Positions 5,932-14,361 of a stretch of 18,205 nt of DNA are shown here, in pieces. The notes beneath the pieces are model-generated. The model searched no databases. It was not told the origin of the DNA and saw only the letters and a list, made by a program, of their open reading frames with translations. Where the stretch lies: positions 1 to 18,205 of the forward strand of contig CAKTBC010000031.1 in NCBI GenBank assembly GCA_934533005.1, read 5' to 3'. How positions within the stretch are numbered: position 1 is the stretch's first letter; every line of letters begins with the position of its first letter. Source of the stretch: an uncultured Oscillospiraceae bacterium. GTDB taxonomy: Bacteria > Bacillota > Clostridia > Oscillospirales > Oscillospiraceae. The position numbers and the translations under genes are program-made.

Positions 5932-7923
5932 ATGAGCATTGTAGCCATGAAAAAGCTCCGGCTCATCGGCGTTCATTCCCAAAAGGAAGAACTGCTGCGT
6001 GAGCTGATGCTTCTCGGCTGCGTGGAGGTGTCGGATCCGGCAAGCCGGCCCGACCGGGAGGAGCTGACGGCCTTCCGGCGTTCGGACGGTGGGAAGGTCT
6101 GGCAGAAGCGCTCGGATCAGACAACGATCCTCAACGCGCTGCGCCTGCTGGACAAGCATGCCCCCGCCAAAAAGGGCCTGCTTACGCCGAAGCCGGAGGT
6201 CGAATGCGACAGGCTGCTCGACGAGAGCGCTCTGGAAGCCGATCTCGCTCTGGCGGGAGAGATCCTCTCGCTGGATGCGGAGGCACGCAGCCTTCTCACC
6301 CGCGCCAGCCGGGAACGCGCTTCGGCGGAGGCGATGAGCCCCTGGACGACGATGAACGTCCCGCTCGAGCGCATGGAGACGCAAAGCTGCGAAATGCAGC
6401 TCGGCACGCTTCCCGCCGCTGTTCCCATGGAGGAAGTAAACGCCGCGCTCGCGCCGCTGGAGGTCAGCTTTGATCTCGTCTCCGAGGACAAGACCAGCCG
6501 GTACGTTTCGCTGCTCTTCCGCCGGGAGGATCGCGAGACGGTCGCCGCGGCGCTTCGGCCGCTCGGCTTTTCGGCCGTTTCGCTGCCGGAAGGCACCGGG
6601 ACGCCGGAGCAGATCCGCACTGCTGCGCTCTCCCGCAGCGAGGAACTGACCGCGCAGGCGGCCAAAAAGATCGAAGAGCTTGCCTCTTACGCCCCGCACC
6701 GCGACGCACTGCAGCTCGGCGCGGATACGCTCTCAACGCGCATCGCGCGCGAGGAGACGGCGGAAAAGCTCCTGCAGTCGGACAGCACCTTCTATTTTGA
6801 AGGCTGGCTCACCGTGCCGGAAGAGAAGAAGCTCGGCGAAACTCTCGCAAAATACTGCTGCGCATGGGAAACCGAGGAGCCCGATCCCGAGCATCCGGAG
6901 GAGGTTCCCATCCAGCTGCGCAATAACGCCTTGACCCGTCCGTACAACATCGTTACGGAGATGTACTCTCTCCCGGCGTACAACGGACTGGACCCCAATC
7001 CCTTCATCATGCCGTTTTTCGCACTGTTCTTCGGCATCATGTTTGCGGATATGGCGTACGGCCTCATCCTGCTGATCGCGGGACTGCTCTTCCTCTGGAA
7101 GGCGAAGCCGAAGGGAAGCATGAAAAACGCCGCGGGGCTGCTGATCGAATGCGGCATCTCCACATTTATCATCGGCTTTTTGACCGGCGGCTTCTTCGGC
7201 GACGTTGTCTCCGTTATCGGCGGCTGGTTCGGCAAGGATTGGTCGATCGTACCGTATCTCGGCACGATCCATCTCGGCAGTATCACGATCGATCTGCCGC
7301 TCAACCTGCTCGAAGGCAATAACCCGCTGTACGTACTCGTCGCGGCGATCTGCCTCGGCGCAATCCACCTGGCGGTGGGCGTCGGCATCGGCATTTACCT
7401 CAAGCTCCGAGACGGAGAGTGGGCGGATGCCCTGCTCAACGATCTGTGCTGGTGGGTGATGATGGCGGGTATTCTCGTCATGGTGACCGGCGGGACGAAG
7501 ATCGTCCTCTTCGTCGGCATCGGCATGATGGTGCTCGGCCAGCTCATCACCGGCAAGGGCTTCGGAAAGATCACCGGCATATTCACCGCGGTGTACAACG
7601 GCGCGACCGGGTATCTGGGCGATCTGCTCTCATACTCGCGTCTGATGGCGCTGATGCTCGCCGGCAGCGTTATTGCGAGCGTTTTCAACCAGCTCGGCTC
7701 GCTCGGCAACGCCAACGGCATGACCGTGGGCGGCACGATCCTCTTCGTGCTCGTGTTCTGCATCGGCCATGCGCTGAACTTTGCGCTGAACCTGATCGGC
7801 TGCTTCGTGCACACGCTGCGACTGCAGTTCCTCGAATTCTTCGGCAAGTGGTACCGGGACGGCGGCAAGGCCTTCCGGCCTCTGAAAATCCAAACGAAAT
7901 ATGTAGATATCAAGGAGGAGTAA
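5932..7923 (+). CDS. ntpI: V-type ATPase subunit I (membrane a-subunit)
   Basis: The 663-residue protein has the family's N-terminal cytoplasmic half (starting MSIVAMKKLRLIG, with coiled-coil segments to about 330) and a C-terminal half with seven or eight membrane helices (about 355-630). It forms the stator half-channels that move the ion past the K ring. Two arginines fit the conserved ones of the yeast a-subunit: Arg570 in YSRLMALMLAG and Arg630 in HTLRLQFLEFFGKW. The length is typical. The ATG follows the ntpF stop by one base, and the nearest purine-rich site (AAGGA, 5912-5916) is too far for a good ribosome site. Translation is therefore probably coupled to ntpF, which suits a subunit needed once per complex. 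Confidence 0.97.
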   Translation: MSIVAMKKLRLIGVHSQKEELLRELMLLGCVEVSDPASRPDREELTAFRRSDGGKVWQKRSDQTTILNALRLLDKHAPAKKGLLTPKPEVECDRLLDESALEADLALAGEILSLDAEARSLLTRASRERASAEAMSPWTTMNVPLERMETQSCEMQLGTLPAAVPMEEVNAALAPLEVSFDLVSEDKTSRYVSLLFRREDRETVAAALRPLGFSAVSLPEGTGTPEQIRTAALSRSEELTAQAAKKIEELASYAPHRDALQLGADTLSTRIAREETAEKLLQSDSTFYFEGWLTVPEEKKLGETLAKYCCAWETEEPDPEHPEEVPIQLRNNALTRPYNIVTEMYSLPAYNGLDPNPFIMPFFALFFGIMFADMAYGLILLIAGLLFLWKAKPKGSMKNAAGLLIECGISTFIIGFLTGGFFGDVVSVIGGWFGKDWSIVPYLGTIHLGSITIDLPLNLLEGNNPLYVLVAAICLGAIHLAVGVGIGIYLKLRDGEWADALLNDLCWWVMMAGILVMVTGGTKIVLFVGIGMMVLGQLITGKGFGKITGIFTAVYNGATGYLGDLLSYSRLMALMLAGSVIASVFNQLGSLGNANGMTVGGTILFVLVFCIGHALNFALNLIGCFVHTLRLQFLEFFGKWYRDGGKAFRPLKIQTKYVDIKEE

Positions 7924-7927
7924 AACA

Positions 7928-8434
7928 ATGATTAGTGCATTCTTTGAAAGCTTCGGCGGTCTCGCCATCGGTTTCCTGGGCGCGTCTCTCGCGTGCGGCC
8001 TCTGCTGCGCCGGCTCTGCCAAGGGCTGCGGTCTCGCCGGTGAAGCCGGTACCGGCCTTCTCAGCGAAGATCCCTCTTACTTCGGCAAGGTCATGATCCT
8101 TCAGGTCATCCCCGGCACGCAGGGCCTGTACGGCCTCGTCGTGTGGTTCTTCGCGCTGCTCCAGATGGGCGTGTTCGGCGGCAACATCGATCCGACCAGC
8201 CTGACGGTCGTTGACGGTCTGCGCGTTGCGTGCGCCTGCCTCCCGATGGCGACCGGCGCTGCCATTTCCGCTCCGGCGCAGGGCCGCGTTGCCGCTACCG
8301 CCGTTAACCTGATGGCCAAGCGTCCCGACGACTGGGCGAAGGGCATCATCCTCTGCATCACGGTCGAGTTCTACGCCATCCTCTCGCTGCTCGCCTCCTT
8401 CCTGATGCTGCTGAACCTGCACCTCGGCGCCTGA
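7928..8434 (+). CDS. ntpK: V-type ATPase proteolipid subunit K (Na+-type rotor ring)
   Basis: The 168-residue protein consists of two fused hairpins (four helices, about 10-30, 55-80, 95-125 and 138-165), as in E. hirae NtpK. The ring carries the ion translocated through subunit I. Helix 2 has PGTQGLYG with Thr64, Gln65 and Tyr68. Helix 3 has AQGRVAA with Gln118, and helix 4 has VEFYAIL with the key carboxylate Glu147. These match the E. hirae Na+ ligands Thr64, Gln65, Gln110 and Glu139, so sodium coupling is likely. As expected for the duplicated form, the first hairpin lacks the carboxylate. A very strong AAGGAGG site (7912-7918) inside the ntpI end drives it, in keeping with the high copy number of this subunit. 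Confidence 0.97.
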   Translation: MISAFFESFGGLAIGFLGASLACGLCCAGSAKGCGLAGEAGTGLLSEDPSYFGKVMILQVIPGTQGLYGLVVWFFALLQMGVFGGNIDPTSLTVVDGLRVACACLPMATGAAISAPAQGRVAATAVNLMAKRPDDWAKGIILCITVEFYAILSLLASFLMLLNLHLGA

Positions 8435-8456
8435 TCCGGAAAGGACCGGTATCGCC

Positions 8457-9053
8457 ATGAACGGAATTGAAAAAATCACGGCCCGCATCACCGCGGAGGC
8501 GGACGAAGCCGCCGCCGCCGTGATCGCCGGGGCCGAAAAGACGGCCGGAGAGATCCGCGCCGCCTATCAGAAAAAAGCGGACGAGGCGTATGAAGCGCGC
8601 ATGAACGAGGGCAACACCGAGGTTCGTCTCCGTGCCGAGCGCGTTGAGCGCGCCGCAAAGCTCCAGAGCCGCAAGGATACGCTCGCACTCAAGCAGAGCA
8701 TTCTCGAGCGCGCTTACGACAGAGCGAAGGAAAAGCTCCTTGCCCTGCCGGAGAAGGAGTATACGGCGTTCCTCGCCGCTCAGGCGGGCCATGCCGCCGT
8801 CACCGGGCATGAAACGCTCGTCATCAACAGCCAGGATCGCTCCATGGGCGAGGAGATCGTCCGCGGCGCGAACGCAATCCTGACCGAGCGGGGTCTCCCC
8901 GCCGGGCTCACGCTCTCGGACGAGAGCGGCGACTTCTCCGGCGGTCTCAAGCTCCGCGAGGGCAGCGTGGAAGTCAACTGCACCGTTGACACGCTTCTTG
9001 CGCTGAGCCGGAACAGTCTGGATGCGGAGATCGCCGCCATCCTCTTTGACTGA
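8457..9053 (+). CDS. ntpE: V-type ATPase subunit E (peripheral stalk)
   Basis: The 198-residue protein has a long N-terminal helix rich in Ala, Glu and Lys (about 1-105). A globular C-terminal domain follows, ending in a region that contains SGDFSGGLKLREGSVEVNCT, the conserved signature of subunit E. It pairs with subunit G to make the stator stalks and contacts the B subunits and subunit C. AAGGA lies 11 nt upstream of the ATG. It sits between ntpK and ntpC as in E. hirae and many Clostridia, and the length is normal. Confidence 0.95.
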   Translation: MNGIEKITARITAEADEAAAAVIAGAEKTAGEIRAAYQKKADEAYEARMNEGNTEVRLRAERVERAAKLQSRKDTLALKQSILERAYDRAKEKLLALPEKEYTAFLAAQAGHAAVTGHETLVINSQDRSMGEEIVRGANAILTERGLPAGLTLSDESGDFSGGLKLREGSVEVNCTVDTLLALSRNSLDAEIAAILFD

Positions 9054-9076
9054 TTCGGCTGGAAGGCGGGAAGAAA

Positions 9077-10081
9077 ATGGCAAAGAAAAACGTTTCGGAC
9101 AGAGATTATCTGTTCATCTCCTCGATGCTCAAGGCACGGGAGAACCGCATGCTCCGCCGCGACCGGCTCGAGCAGATGCTCTCCTCCGGCAGCTTTGAGG
9201 AGGCCGCTCGTCTCCTCGCCGAGATCGGCTGGCCCGATCTCTCCGGCAAGGGCAGCGCGGCGGTGAGCGAGGCGCTCGCCAAGCGCCAGGCGGAGATTTA
9301 TGCGGAGATCACCCGTTTTGTTCCGGAAAAGGAACTGGTGGGCATCTTCCGGCTGAAGTACGATTACCACAACGCCAAAACCATCGTCAAGGGCGAAGGC
9401 GCGGGCGTTGATGCAGCGTACCTCCTCTCCGACGCCGGACAGATCGAGCCGGAAAAGCTCGAAGAGGCGTTCCGCGAGGACAGCTTCCAGTTCATCCCCG
9501 GCAAGCTCGGACCCGCGATGGCGGAGGCCAAGGGCATTCTTGCCCGTACCGGCAATCCGCAGCTTGCGGACTTTGCGCTCGACAAGGCGTACTATGAGGA
9601 TCTCAAGGCGCTGGCCGACGCGGTTTCGAGTTCCTTTGTGAAAGGCTACGTCACAACGCTCATCGACAGCGCGAACCTTCGCGCCGCGGTGCGCTGTGTG
9701 CGCATGGGCAAGGACGCGGAGTTCCTCCGCGGCGCGCTCGTTGCGGGCGGCAATGTCCCGGTGCAGCGGCTCGTGCAGGCGGTGTTCTCCGGCGAAGGGA
9801 TCGCCGCGGCGTTCGCCGCGACGCCGTTCCGGGATGCCGCTGTGCTCGGCGCGGCGGCGATCGAGGGCGGCGCGATGACGGAGTTTGAGCGCGAGTGCGA
9901 CAACGCCGTCAACCGCTACATGACCGGCGCGCATCTCAAGAGCTTCGGCCCCGAACAGGTCGTCGGCTATCTGACGGCGGAGGAGGGCAACACCATGGCG
10001 GTCCGCATGGTGCTCACCGGGCTTCTGGCCGGCATCGACCCGGAGCGACTGAAAGAAAGGCTGCGTGAGAGCTATGTATAA
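9077..10081 (+). CDS. ntpC: V-type ATPase subunit C (d-type rotor-ring adaptor)
   Basis: The 334-residue, mainly helical protein belongs to the V-ATPase C/AC39 (subunit d) family, which caps the K ring and connects it to the D/F shaft. Typical features are the N-terminal segment with MLKARENRML, the KYDYHNAKTIVKG motif (about residue 94 onward), the acidic FREDSFQFIPG region and the C-terminal YLTAEEGNTMAVRMVLTG. The last resembles the conserved Y-x-x-x-K/E-E-x-E-x-x-x-x-R family ending. The start is preceded by GGAAGGCGGGAAG. Its last 8 nt overlap the start of ntpG. Confidence 0.95.
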   Translation: MAKKNVSDRDYLFISSMLKARENRMLRRDRLEQMLSSGSFEEAARLLAEIGWPDLSGKGSAAVSEALAKRQAEIYAEITRFVPEKELVGIFRLKYDYHNAKTIVKGEGAGVDAAYLLSDAGQIEPEKLEEAFREDSFQFIPGKLGPAMAEAKGILARTGNPQLADFALDKAYYEDLKALADAVSSSFVKGYVTTLIDSANLRAAVRCVRMGKDAEFLRGALVAGGNVPVQRLVQAVFSGEGIAAAFAATPFRDAAVLGAAAIEGGAMTEFERECDNAVNRYMTGAHLKSFGPEQVVGYLTAEEGNTMAVRMVLTGLLAGIDPERLKERLRESYV

Positions 10082-10388
10082 GATCGGCGTCATGGGCGGC
10101 AGAGAGACCGTTATGGGCTTTAAAGCGCTCGGGCTGGACGTGTTCCCCGTGGACAGCGCGGACGAGGCGCGGCACACCCTCCGCCGGATCACCTCCGGCG
10201 AGAGCGAATACGCCATCCTCTATCTGGAGGAGAACCTGGCCGCGGAGCTTTCGCACGAGATCGACCGCTTCAAGGACAGCCCCACGCCGGCGATCATCCT
10301 CATCCCCGGACGGGATGGGACGCTTGGCCTCGGCCAGAACGCGCTGCGCTCGGCCGTGGAACGCGCCGTCGGCAGCAACATTCTATAA
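10074..10388 (+). CDS. ntpG: V-type ATPase subunit F (central rotor)
   Basis: The 104-residue protein starts MYKIGVMGGRETVMGFKALG, the standard opening of subunit F, a Rossmann-like domain bound to subunit D in the rotor. Later motifs are the EYAILYLEENLA stretch and PAIILIPGRDGTLG, both family features. I use the ATG at 10074, which overlaps the ntpC stop by 8 nt; the GTG at 10065 would add three residues not usual for the family. The ribosome site is weak (AAAGG, 10056-10060), so translation probably depends on coupling with ntpC. Confidence 0.95.
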   Translation: MYKIGVMGGRETVMGFKALGLDVFPVDSADEARHTLRRITSGESEYAILYLEENLAAELSHEIDRFKDSPTPAIILIPGRDGTLGLGQNALRSAVERAVGSNIL

Positions 10389-10401
10389 TAATAACCCTTT
10401 T

Positions 10402-10439
10402 GCGCCATATACGGCGCGCCGGGCGGCGAATATCGCCGC
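10402..10439 (+). promoter_or_regulatory. Two tandem hairpins in the ntpG-ntpA leader
   Basis: The 82-nt gap is the longest inside the operon. Hairpin 1 pairs GCGCC (10402-10406) with GGCGC (10413-10417). Hairpin 2 pairs GCGGCGA (10423-10429) with TCGCCGC (10433-10439) around a 3-nt loop. An alternative stem, GGCGCG (10413-10418) with CGCGCC (10437-10442), would exclude part of both. No T-tract follows, so this is not an ordinary terminator. It may be an RNA-processing or stability element or a translation leader for ntpA. Confidence 0.55.
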
Positions 10440-10470
10440 GCCGGAACCTTAACGGAAAGAAGGTAGAACA

Positions 10471-12243
10471 TTGAGCGGAAAAGTGATTAAAGTATCCGGA
10501 CCGCTGGTGGTGGCCGACGGTCTGGAGGACGCCAACGTATCGGACGTCGTCCGCGTCGGCGAACAGCACCTGATCGGCGAGATCCTGAATATGACCGGCG
10601 GCAGCGCCTCCATTCAGGTTTACGAGGAGACCTCCGGCCTTGGCCCCGGCGCCGAGGTCGTGACGACCGGTATGCCACTGAGCGTGGAGCTCGGGCCCGG
10701 CATGCTCGAAAACATTTATGACGGTATCCAGCGTCCCCTGCCGGAGATCCGCGATCTCACCGGCGAGACGATCGCCCGCGGCGTGAGCGTTCCGGCGCTC
10801 AACCGCAAGAAGGTATGGAACTTCGTCCCCGTGGCGAAGGAAGGCGACGAGCTCGGCGCGGGCGACGTGATCGGCACCGTGCAGGAGACGAGCGCCATTC
10901 TCCACAAGATCATGGTTCCCCCGACGATCAAGAAGGGTACCGTGAAGTGGATCCGCGGCGGCGAATTCACCGTCGAGGAAAAGATCGCCTGCCTGACGCT
11001 CGGCGACGGCAGCGAGATCGAGCTGGACATGATCCAGCGCTGGCCGGTGCGTATCCAGCGCCCGAACGCCGGTAAATTCACCCCCAGCCGTCCGCTGAAC
11101 TCCGGACAGCGCATTATCGACACCATGTTCCCCGTCGCCAAGGGCGGCACGGCTGCCGTTCCGGGCCCGTTCGGCAGCGGCAAGACCGTCGTGCAGCACC
11201 AGCTCGCGAAGTGGTCGGACGTGGACATCGTCGTCTACATCGGCTGCGGCGAGCGCGGCAACGAGATGACCGACGTTCTCAACGAGTTCCCCGAACTGAA
11301 AGACCCCCGCAGCGGTGAGCCGCTGATGAAGCGCACGGTGCTTATCGCGAACACCTCCGATATGCCCGTGGCCGCGCGTGAGGCCTCCATTTACACCGGC
11401 ATCACCATCGCGGAGTACTTCCGCGACATGGGCTACGACGTTGCCGTTCTCGCCGACTCCACGTCCCGCTGGGCCGAGGCGCTGCGCGAGATGTCCGGCC
11501 GTCTCGAGGAGATGCCCGGCGAAGAGGGCTACCCCGCTTACCTTGCCAGCCGTATCGCGCAGTTCTACGAGCGCGCCGGCTGCGTCACCTGCCTCGGCAG
11601 CGACAAGCGCCAGGGCAGCGTTACCGCCATCGGCGCCGTCTCGCCTCCGGGCGGCGACACGTCCGAGCCGGTATCGCAGGCTACGATGCGTATCGTCAAG
11701 GTGTTCTGGGCGCTCGACAGCTCGCTGGCTTACGCCCGCCACTTCCCGGCGATCAACTGGCTGACGTCCTACTCGCTGTATACCGACTCGCTGCGCGAGT
11801 TCTACGATAAGGAATTCGGCGCAACGTATATGGCCAACCGCACGAAGGCCATGAGCATCCTGCAGGAGGAGGCCGAGCTTCAGGAGATCGTTCGTCTCGT
11901 CGGTCAGGATGCGCTCAGCCCTGCCGACCGCATGACGATGGAAACCGCGCGTATGATCCGCGAGGACTTCCTGCAGCAGAACGCCTTCATCACCGAGGAC
12001 GCCTATTCCTCTTACGGCAAGCAGTACCGCCTGCTTGATCTCGTGCTGCAGTACGATGCGAAGTGCCGCGCTGCGCTCGAAAAGGGCGCCGAGCTCAACG
12101 GCCTCTTCAACATTGGCGCGCGCGAGGCCATCGGCCGCGCGAAAATGGCGCCGCAGGAAGAATATGAAACGGTTTACGACGGCATTCTCGCCGAGATGCA
12201 GTCGGAGATCGACGAAGTTGTCCGGGGAGGTGAGGAGCAGTGA
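10471..12243 (+). CDS. ntpA: V-type ATPase catalytic subunit A
   Basis: The 590-residue protein is full length for the family. It has the N-terminal beta barrel, the bulge region specific to A subunits (about 110-200), and the nucleotide-binding domain. Walker A GPFGSGKT is at 232-239, the catalytic Glu lies in CGERGNE (Glu261), and Walker B is VLADS (Asp329) followed by TSRWAEALRE. It hydrolyses ATP, or makes it in reverse, at the A/B interface. The start is TTG at 10471: the homologous start MSGKVIKVSGPLVV fits only there, and AAGAAGG lies 7 nt upstream. The stop overlaps the ntpB start (GTGA). The rare start codon and structured leader may set its expression. Confidence 0.98.
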   Translation: MSGKVIKVSGPLVVADGLEDANVSDVVRVGEQHLIGEILNMTGGSASIQVYEETSGLGPGAEVVTTGMPLSVELGPGMLENIYDGIQRPLPEIRDLTGETIARGVSVPALNRKKVWNFVPVAKEGDELGAGDVIGTVQETSAILHKIMVPPTIKKGTVKWIRGGEFTVEEKIACLTLGDGSEIELDMIQRWPVRIQRPNAGKFTPSRPLNSGQRIIDTMFPVAKGGTAAVPGPFGSGKTVVQHQLAKWSDVDIVVYIGCGERGNEMTDVLNEFPELKDPRSGEPLMKRTVLIANTSDMPVAAREASIYTGITIAEYFRDMGYDVAVLADSTSRWAEALREMSGRLEEMPGEEGYPAYLASRIAQFYERAGCVTCLGSDKRQGSVTAIGAVSPPGGDTSEPVSQATMRIVKVFWALDSSLAYARHFPAINWLTSYSLYTDSLREFYDKEFGATYMANRTKAMSILQEEAELQEIVRLVGQDALSPADRMTMETARMIREDFLQQNAFITEDAYSSYGKQYRLLDLVLQYDAKCRAALEKGAELNGLFNIGAREAIGRAKMAPQEEYETVYDGILAEMQSEIDEVVRGGEEQ

Positions 12244-13619
12244 TCCGCGAATATAAGACAATTAAGGAGATCGCCAGCCCTCTGATGATCGTGGAGCACG
12301 TCGACGGCGTTACCTACGACGAGCTGGCGGAGATCGAACTGCCGAACGGCAGCGTCCGGCGCTGCAAGGTGCTCGAAGTGGAAGGCGACCGCGCGGTCGT
12401 GCAGCTCTTCGAGTCGGCGCAGGGCATCAACCTTGCCGAGAGCAAGGTGCGCTTCCTTGGCCACCCGCTCCAGCTCGGTGTGAGCGAGGATATGCTCGGC
12501 CGCGTCTTTAACGGCATGGGCGAGCCGATCGACGGCGGCCCGGCCATCATCGCCGAGGAGCACCGCGATATCAACGGTCTCCCGATGAACCCCGCCGCGC
12601 GTGCCTACCCCGCCGAGTTTATCCAGACCGGCGTTTCCACCATCGACGGACTGAACACCCTCGTCCGCGGCCAGAAGCTGCCCATCTTCTCCTGCTCCGG
12701 TCTGCCCCATGCGGCGCTCGCCGCGCAGATCGCGCGTCAGGCGAAGGTGCTTGGCGACGGTGAGAACTTCGCCGTCGTGTTCGCCGCCATCGGCATCACG
12801 TTTGAGGAATCGGAGTACTTCATTCAGGAGTTCCGCCGCACCGGTGCTATCGACCGCACAGTCGTATTCTCCAACCTCGCGAACGACCCCGCCGTCGAGC
12901 GTATCGCCACGCCGCGTATGGCGCTGACCGCCGCGGAGTATCTGGCGTTTGAAAAGGACATGCACGTCCTTGTTATCCTCACGGATATCACGAACTACGC
13001 CGAAGCCCTCCGCGAAGTCTCCGCCGCGAAGAAGGAAGTCCCCGGCCGCCGCGGCTACCCCGGCTACCTGTACACCGACCTTGCGACGATGTACGAGCGT
13101 GCCGGCCGCCGTGTGGGCCGCGCCGGTTCGATCACGATGATCCCCATCCTGACCATGCCGGAAGACGACAAGACCCATCCCATCCCCGACCTTACCGGCT
13201 ATATCACCGAGGGTCAGATCATCCTCAGCCGCGATCTTTACCGCAAGGGCGTTGTGCCCCCGGTGGACGTGCTGCCGAGCCTTTCCCGACTCAAGGACAA
13301 GGGCATCGGCGAGGGCAAGACCCGCGCCGACCACGCCGGTACGATGAACCAGCTGTTCGCGGCCTACGCCCGCGGCAAGGAAGCCAAGGAGCTTATGACG
13401 ATCCTGGGCGAGGCGGCGCTGAGCGACGACGACAAGCTCTACGCGAAGTTTGCCGAGGAGTTTGAAAAGCGCTATGTCTCTCAGGGCAATGAGACCAACC
13501 GCTCCATTGAAGAGACGCTCACCATCGGCTGGGAGCTGCTCTCCATCCTGCCCGAGCGCGAGCTCAAGCGCATCAAGCCGGAGTTCATTGCGAAGTATCT
13601 TCCCAAGAAGCAGCAGTAA
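12240..13619 (+). CDS. ntpB: V-type ATPase non-catalytic subunit B
   Basis: The 459-residue protein opens with EYKTIKEIASPLMIVE, the usual B-subunit start. It keeps the F1/V1 nucleotide-domain fold, but its P-loop is replaced by SGLPHAAL (about 153-160), as in all B subunits, so it does not hydrolyse ATP. The conserved VLPSLSRL region supplies residues to the A-subunit active site. It begins with GTG overlapping the ntpA stop by 4 nt, with GGAGGTGA 6 nt upstream. Overlap and strong ribosome site favour equal A and B synthesis, matching the A3B3 head. Confidence 0.98.
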   Translation: MIREYKTIKEIASPLMIVEHVDGVTYDELAEIELPNGSVRRCKVLEVEGDRAVVQLFESAQGINLAESKVRFLGHPLQLGVSEDMLGRVFNGMGEPIDGGPAIIAEEHRDINGLPMNPAARAYPAEFIQTGVSTIDGLNTLVRGQKLPIFSCSGLPHAALAAQIARQAKVLGDGENFAVVFAAIGITFEESEYFIQEFRRTGAIDRTVVFSNLANDPAVERIATPRMALTAAEYLAFEKDMHVLVILTDITNYAEALREVSAAKKEVPGRRGYPGYLYTDLATMYERAGRRVGRAGSITMIPILTMPEDDKTHPIPDLTGYITEGQIILSRDLYRKGVVPPVDVLPSLSRLKDKGIGEGKTRADHAGTMNQLFAAYARGKEAKELMTILGEAALSDDDKLYAKFAEEFEKRYVSQGNETNRSIEETLTIGWELLSILPERELKRIKPEFIAKYLPKKQQ

Positions 13620-13649
13620 TGCGCTTCGCGGAAAGGAAGAGGTGATCCC

Positions 13650-14297
13650 ATGGCAACCATAACACCGACCCGAATGGTGCTCAACCAGATGAAGGGCCGA
13701 CTGAAAACCGCCTCCCGCGGCCATAAGCTGCTCAAGGACAAGCGCGATGAGCTGATGCGTCAGTTTATGGACGTTGTCCGCCGCAACAAGGAGCTGCGTA
13801 CCAAGGTCGAGCAGGGACTGACCGAGGCGTTCGGCGCGCTGAGCGTGGCGAGCGCGGTCATGTCGCCGGAAATGCTCGAGCAGGCGCTGCTCTATCCGCG
13901 GCAGAGCGTGGCGCTCGACGTGAGCTTCAAAAACATCATGAGCGTCAACGTCCCGGTCTACGATTTCCAGACCAAGACCGCCGAGGAAGGGGACATCTTC
14001 CCCTACGGTCTCGCGCAGACCTCCGGCGAGCTGGACGACGCCATGACCGCTCTCTCGGGCGTGTTTGAGGACATGCTGGAGCTGGCGCAGGTAGAAAAAA
14101 CGATGCAGCTTCTCGCGCAGGAGATCGAAAAGACGCGCCGCCGCGTGAACGCGCTCGAGTACGTCATGATCCCCGATCTGCAGAAGAACATCAAATACAT
14201 CTCCATGAAGCTCGAGGAGAACGAAAACTCCACGAAGGTACGCCTCATGAAGGTGAAGGAAATGGTCTTGCAGGACGCGCACCACTATCAGTATTAA
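13650..14297 (+). CDS. ntpD: V-type ATPase subunit D (central rotor shaft)
   Basis: The 215-residue protein starts with the family signature TPTRMVLNQMKGRLKTA (from residue 5). It is a long antiparallel coiled coil with two terminal helices around a short central segment (about 85-135). The C-terminal helix contains TRRRVNALEYVMIPDL, the conserved segment of the shaft. It rotates inside the A3B3 head with subunit F. A GGAAGAGGTGAT site precedes the ATG. It is the last ATPase gene; the ntpH and ntpJ genes known downstream in E. hirae are absent here. Confidence 0.97.
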   Translation: MATITPTRMVLNQMKGRLKTASRGHKLLKDKRDELMRQFMDVVRRNKELRTKVEQGLTEAFGALSVASAVMSPEMLEQALLYPRQSVALDVSFKNIMSVNVPVYDFQTKTAEEGDIFPYGLAQTSGELDDAMTALSGVFEDMLELAQVEKTMQLLAQEIEKTRRRVNALEYVMIPDLQKNIKYISMKLEENENSTKVRLMKVKEMVLQDAHHYQY

Positions 14298-14308
14298 AGA
14301 TTTACGCG

Positions 14309-14338
14309 AAAAGGCACTCTCGCAAGAGAGTGCCTTTT
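14309..14338 (+). terminator. Intrinsic terminator of the ATPase operon
   Basis: A 13-bp stem (AAAAGGCACTCTC, 14309-14321, with GAGAGTGCCTTTT, 14326-14338) closes on a GCAA loop 11 nt after the ntpD stop. The T-run is only four bases and is part of the stem, so termination may be incomplete. Some read-through into the phosphotransferase gene 24 nt later is plausible. Confidence 0.8.
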
Positions 14339-14361
14339 GCGCCGCGAAGGGGGGCGTGAGT

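Noticed and set aside
10300..12261. 653-codon - strand open frame opposite ntpA
   Set aside because: A shadow of ntpA codon bias with no ribosome site, no recognisable domain and full overlap with a certain gene.
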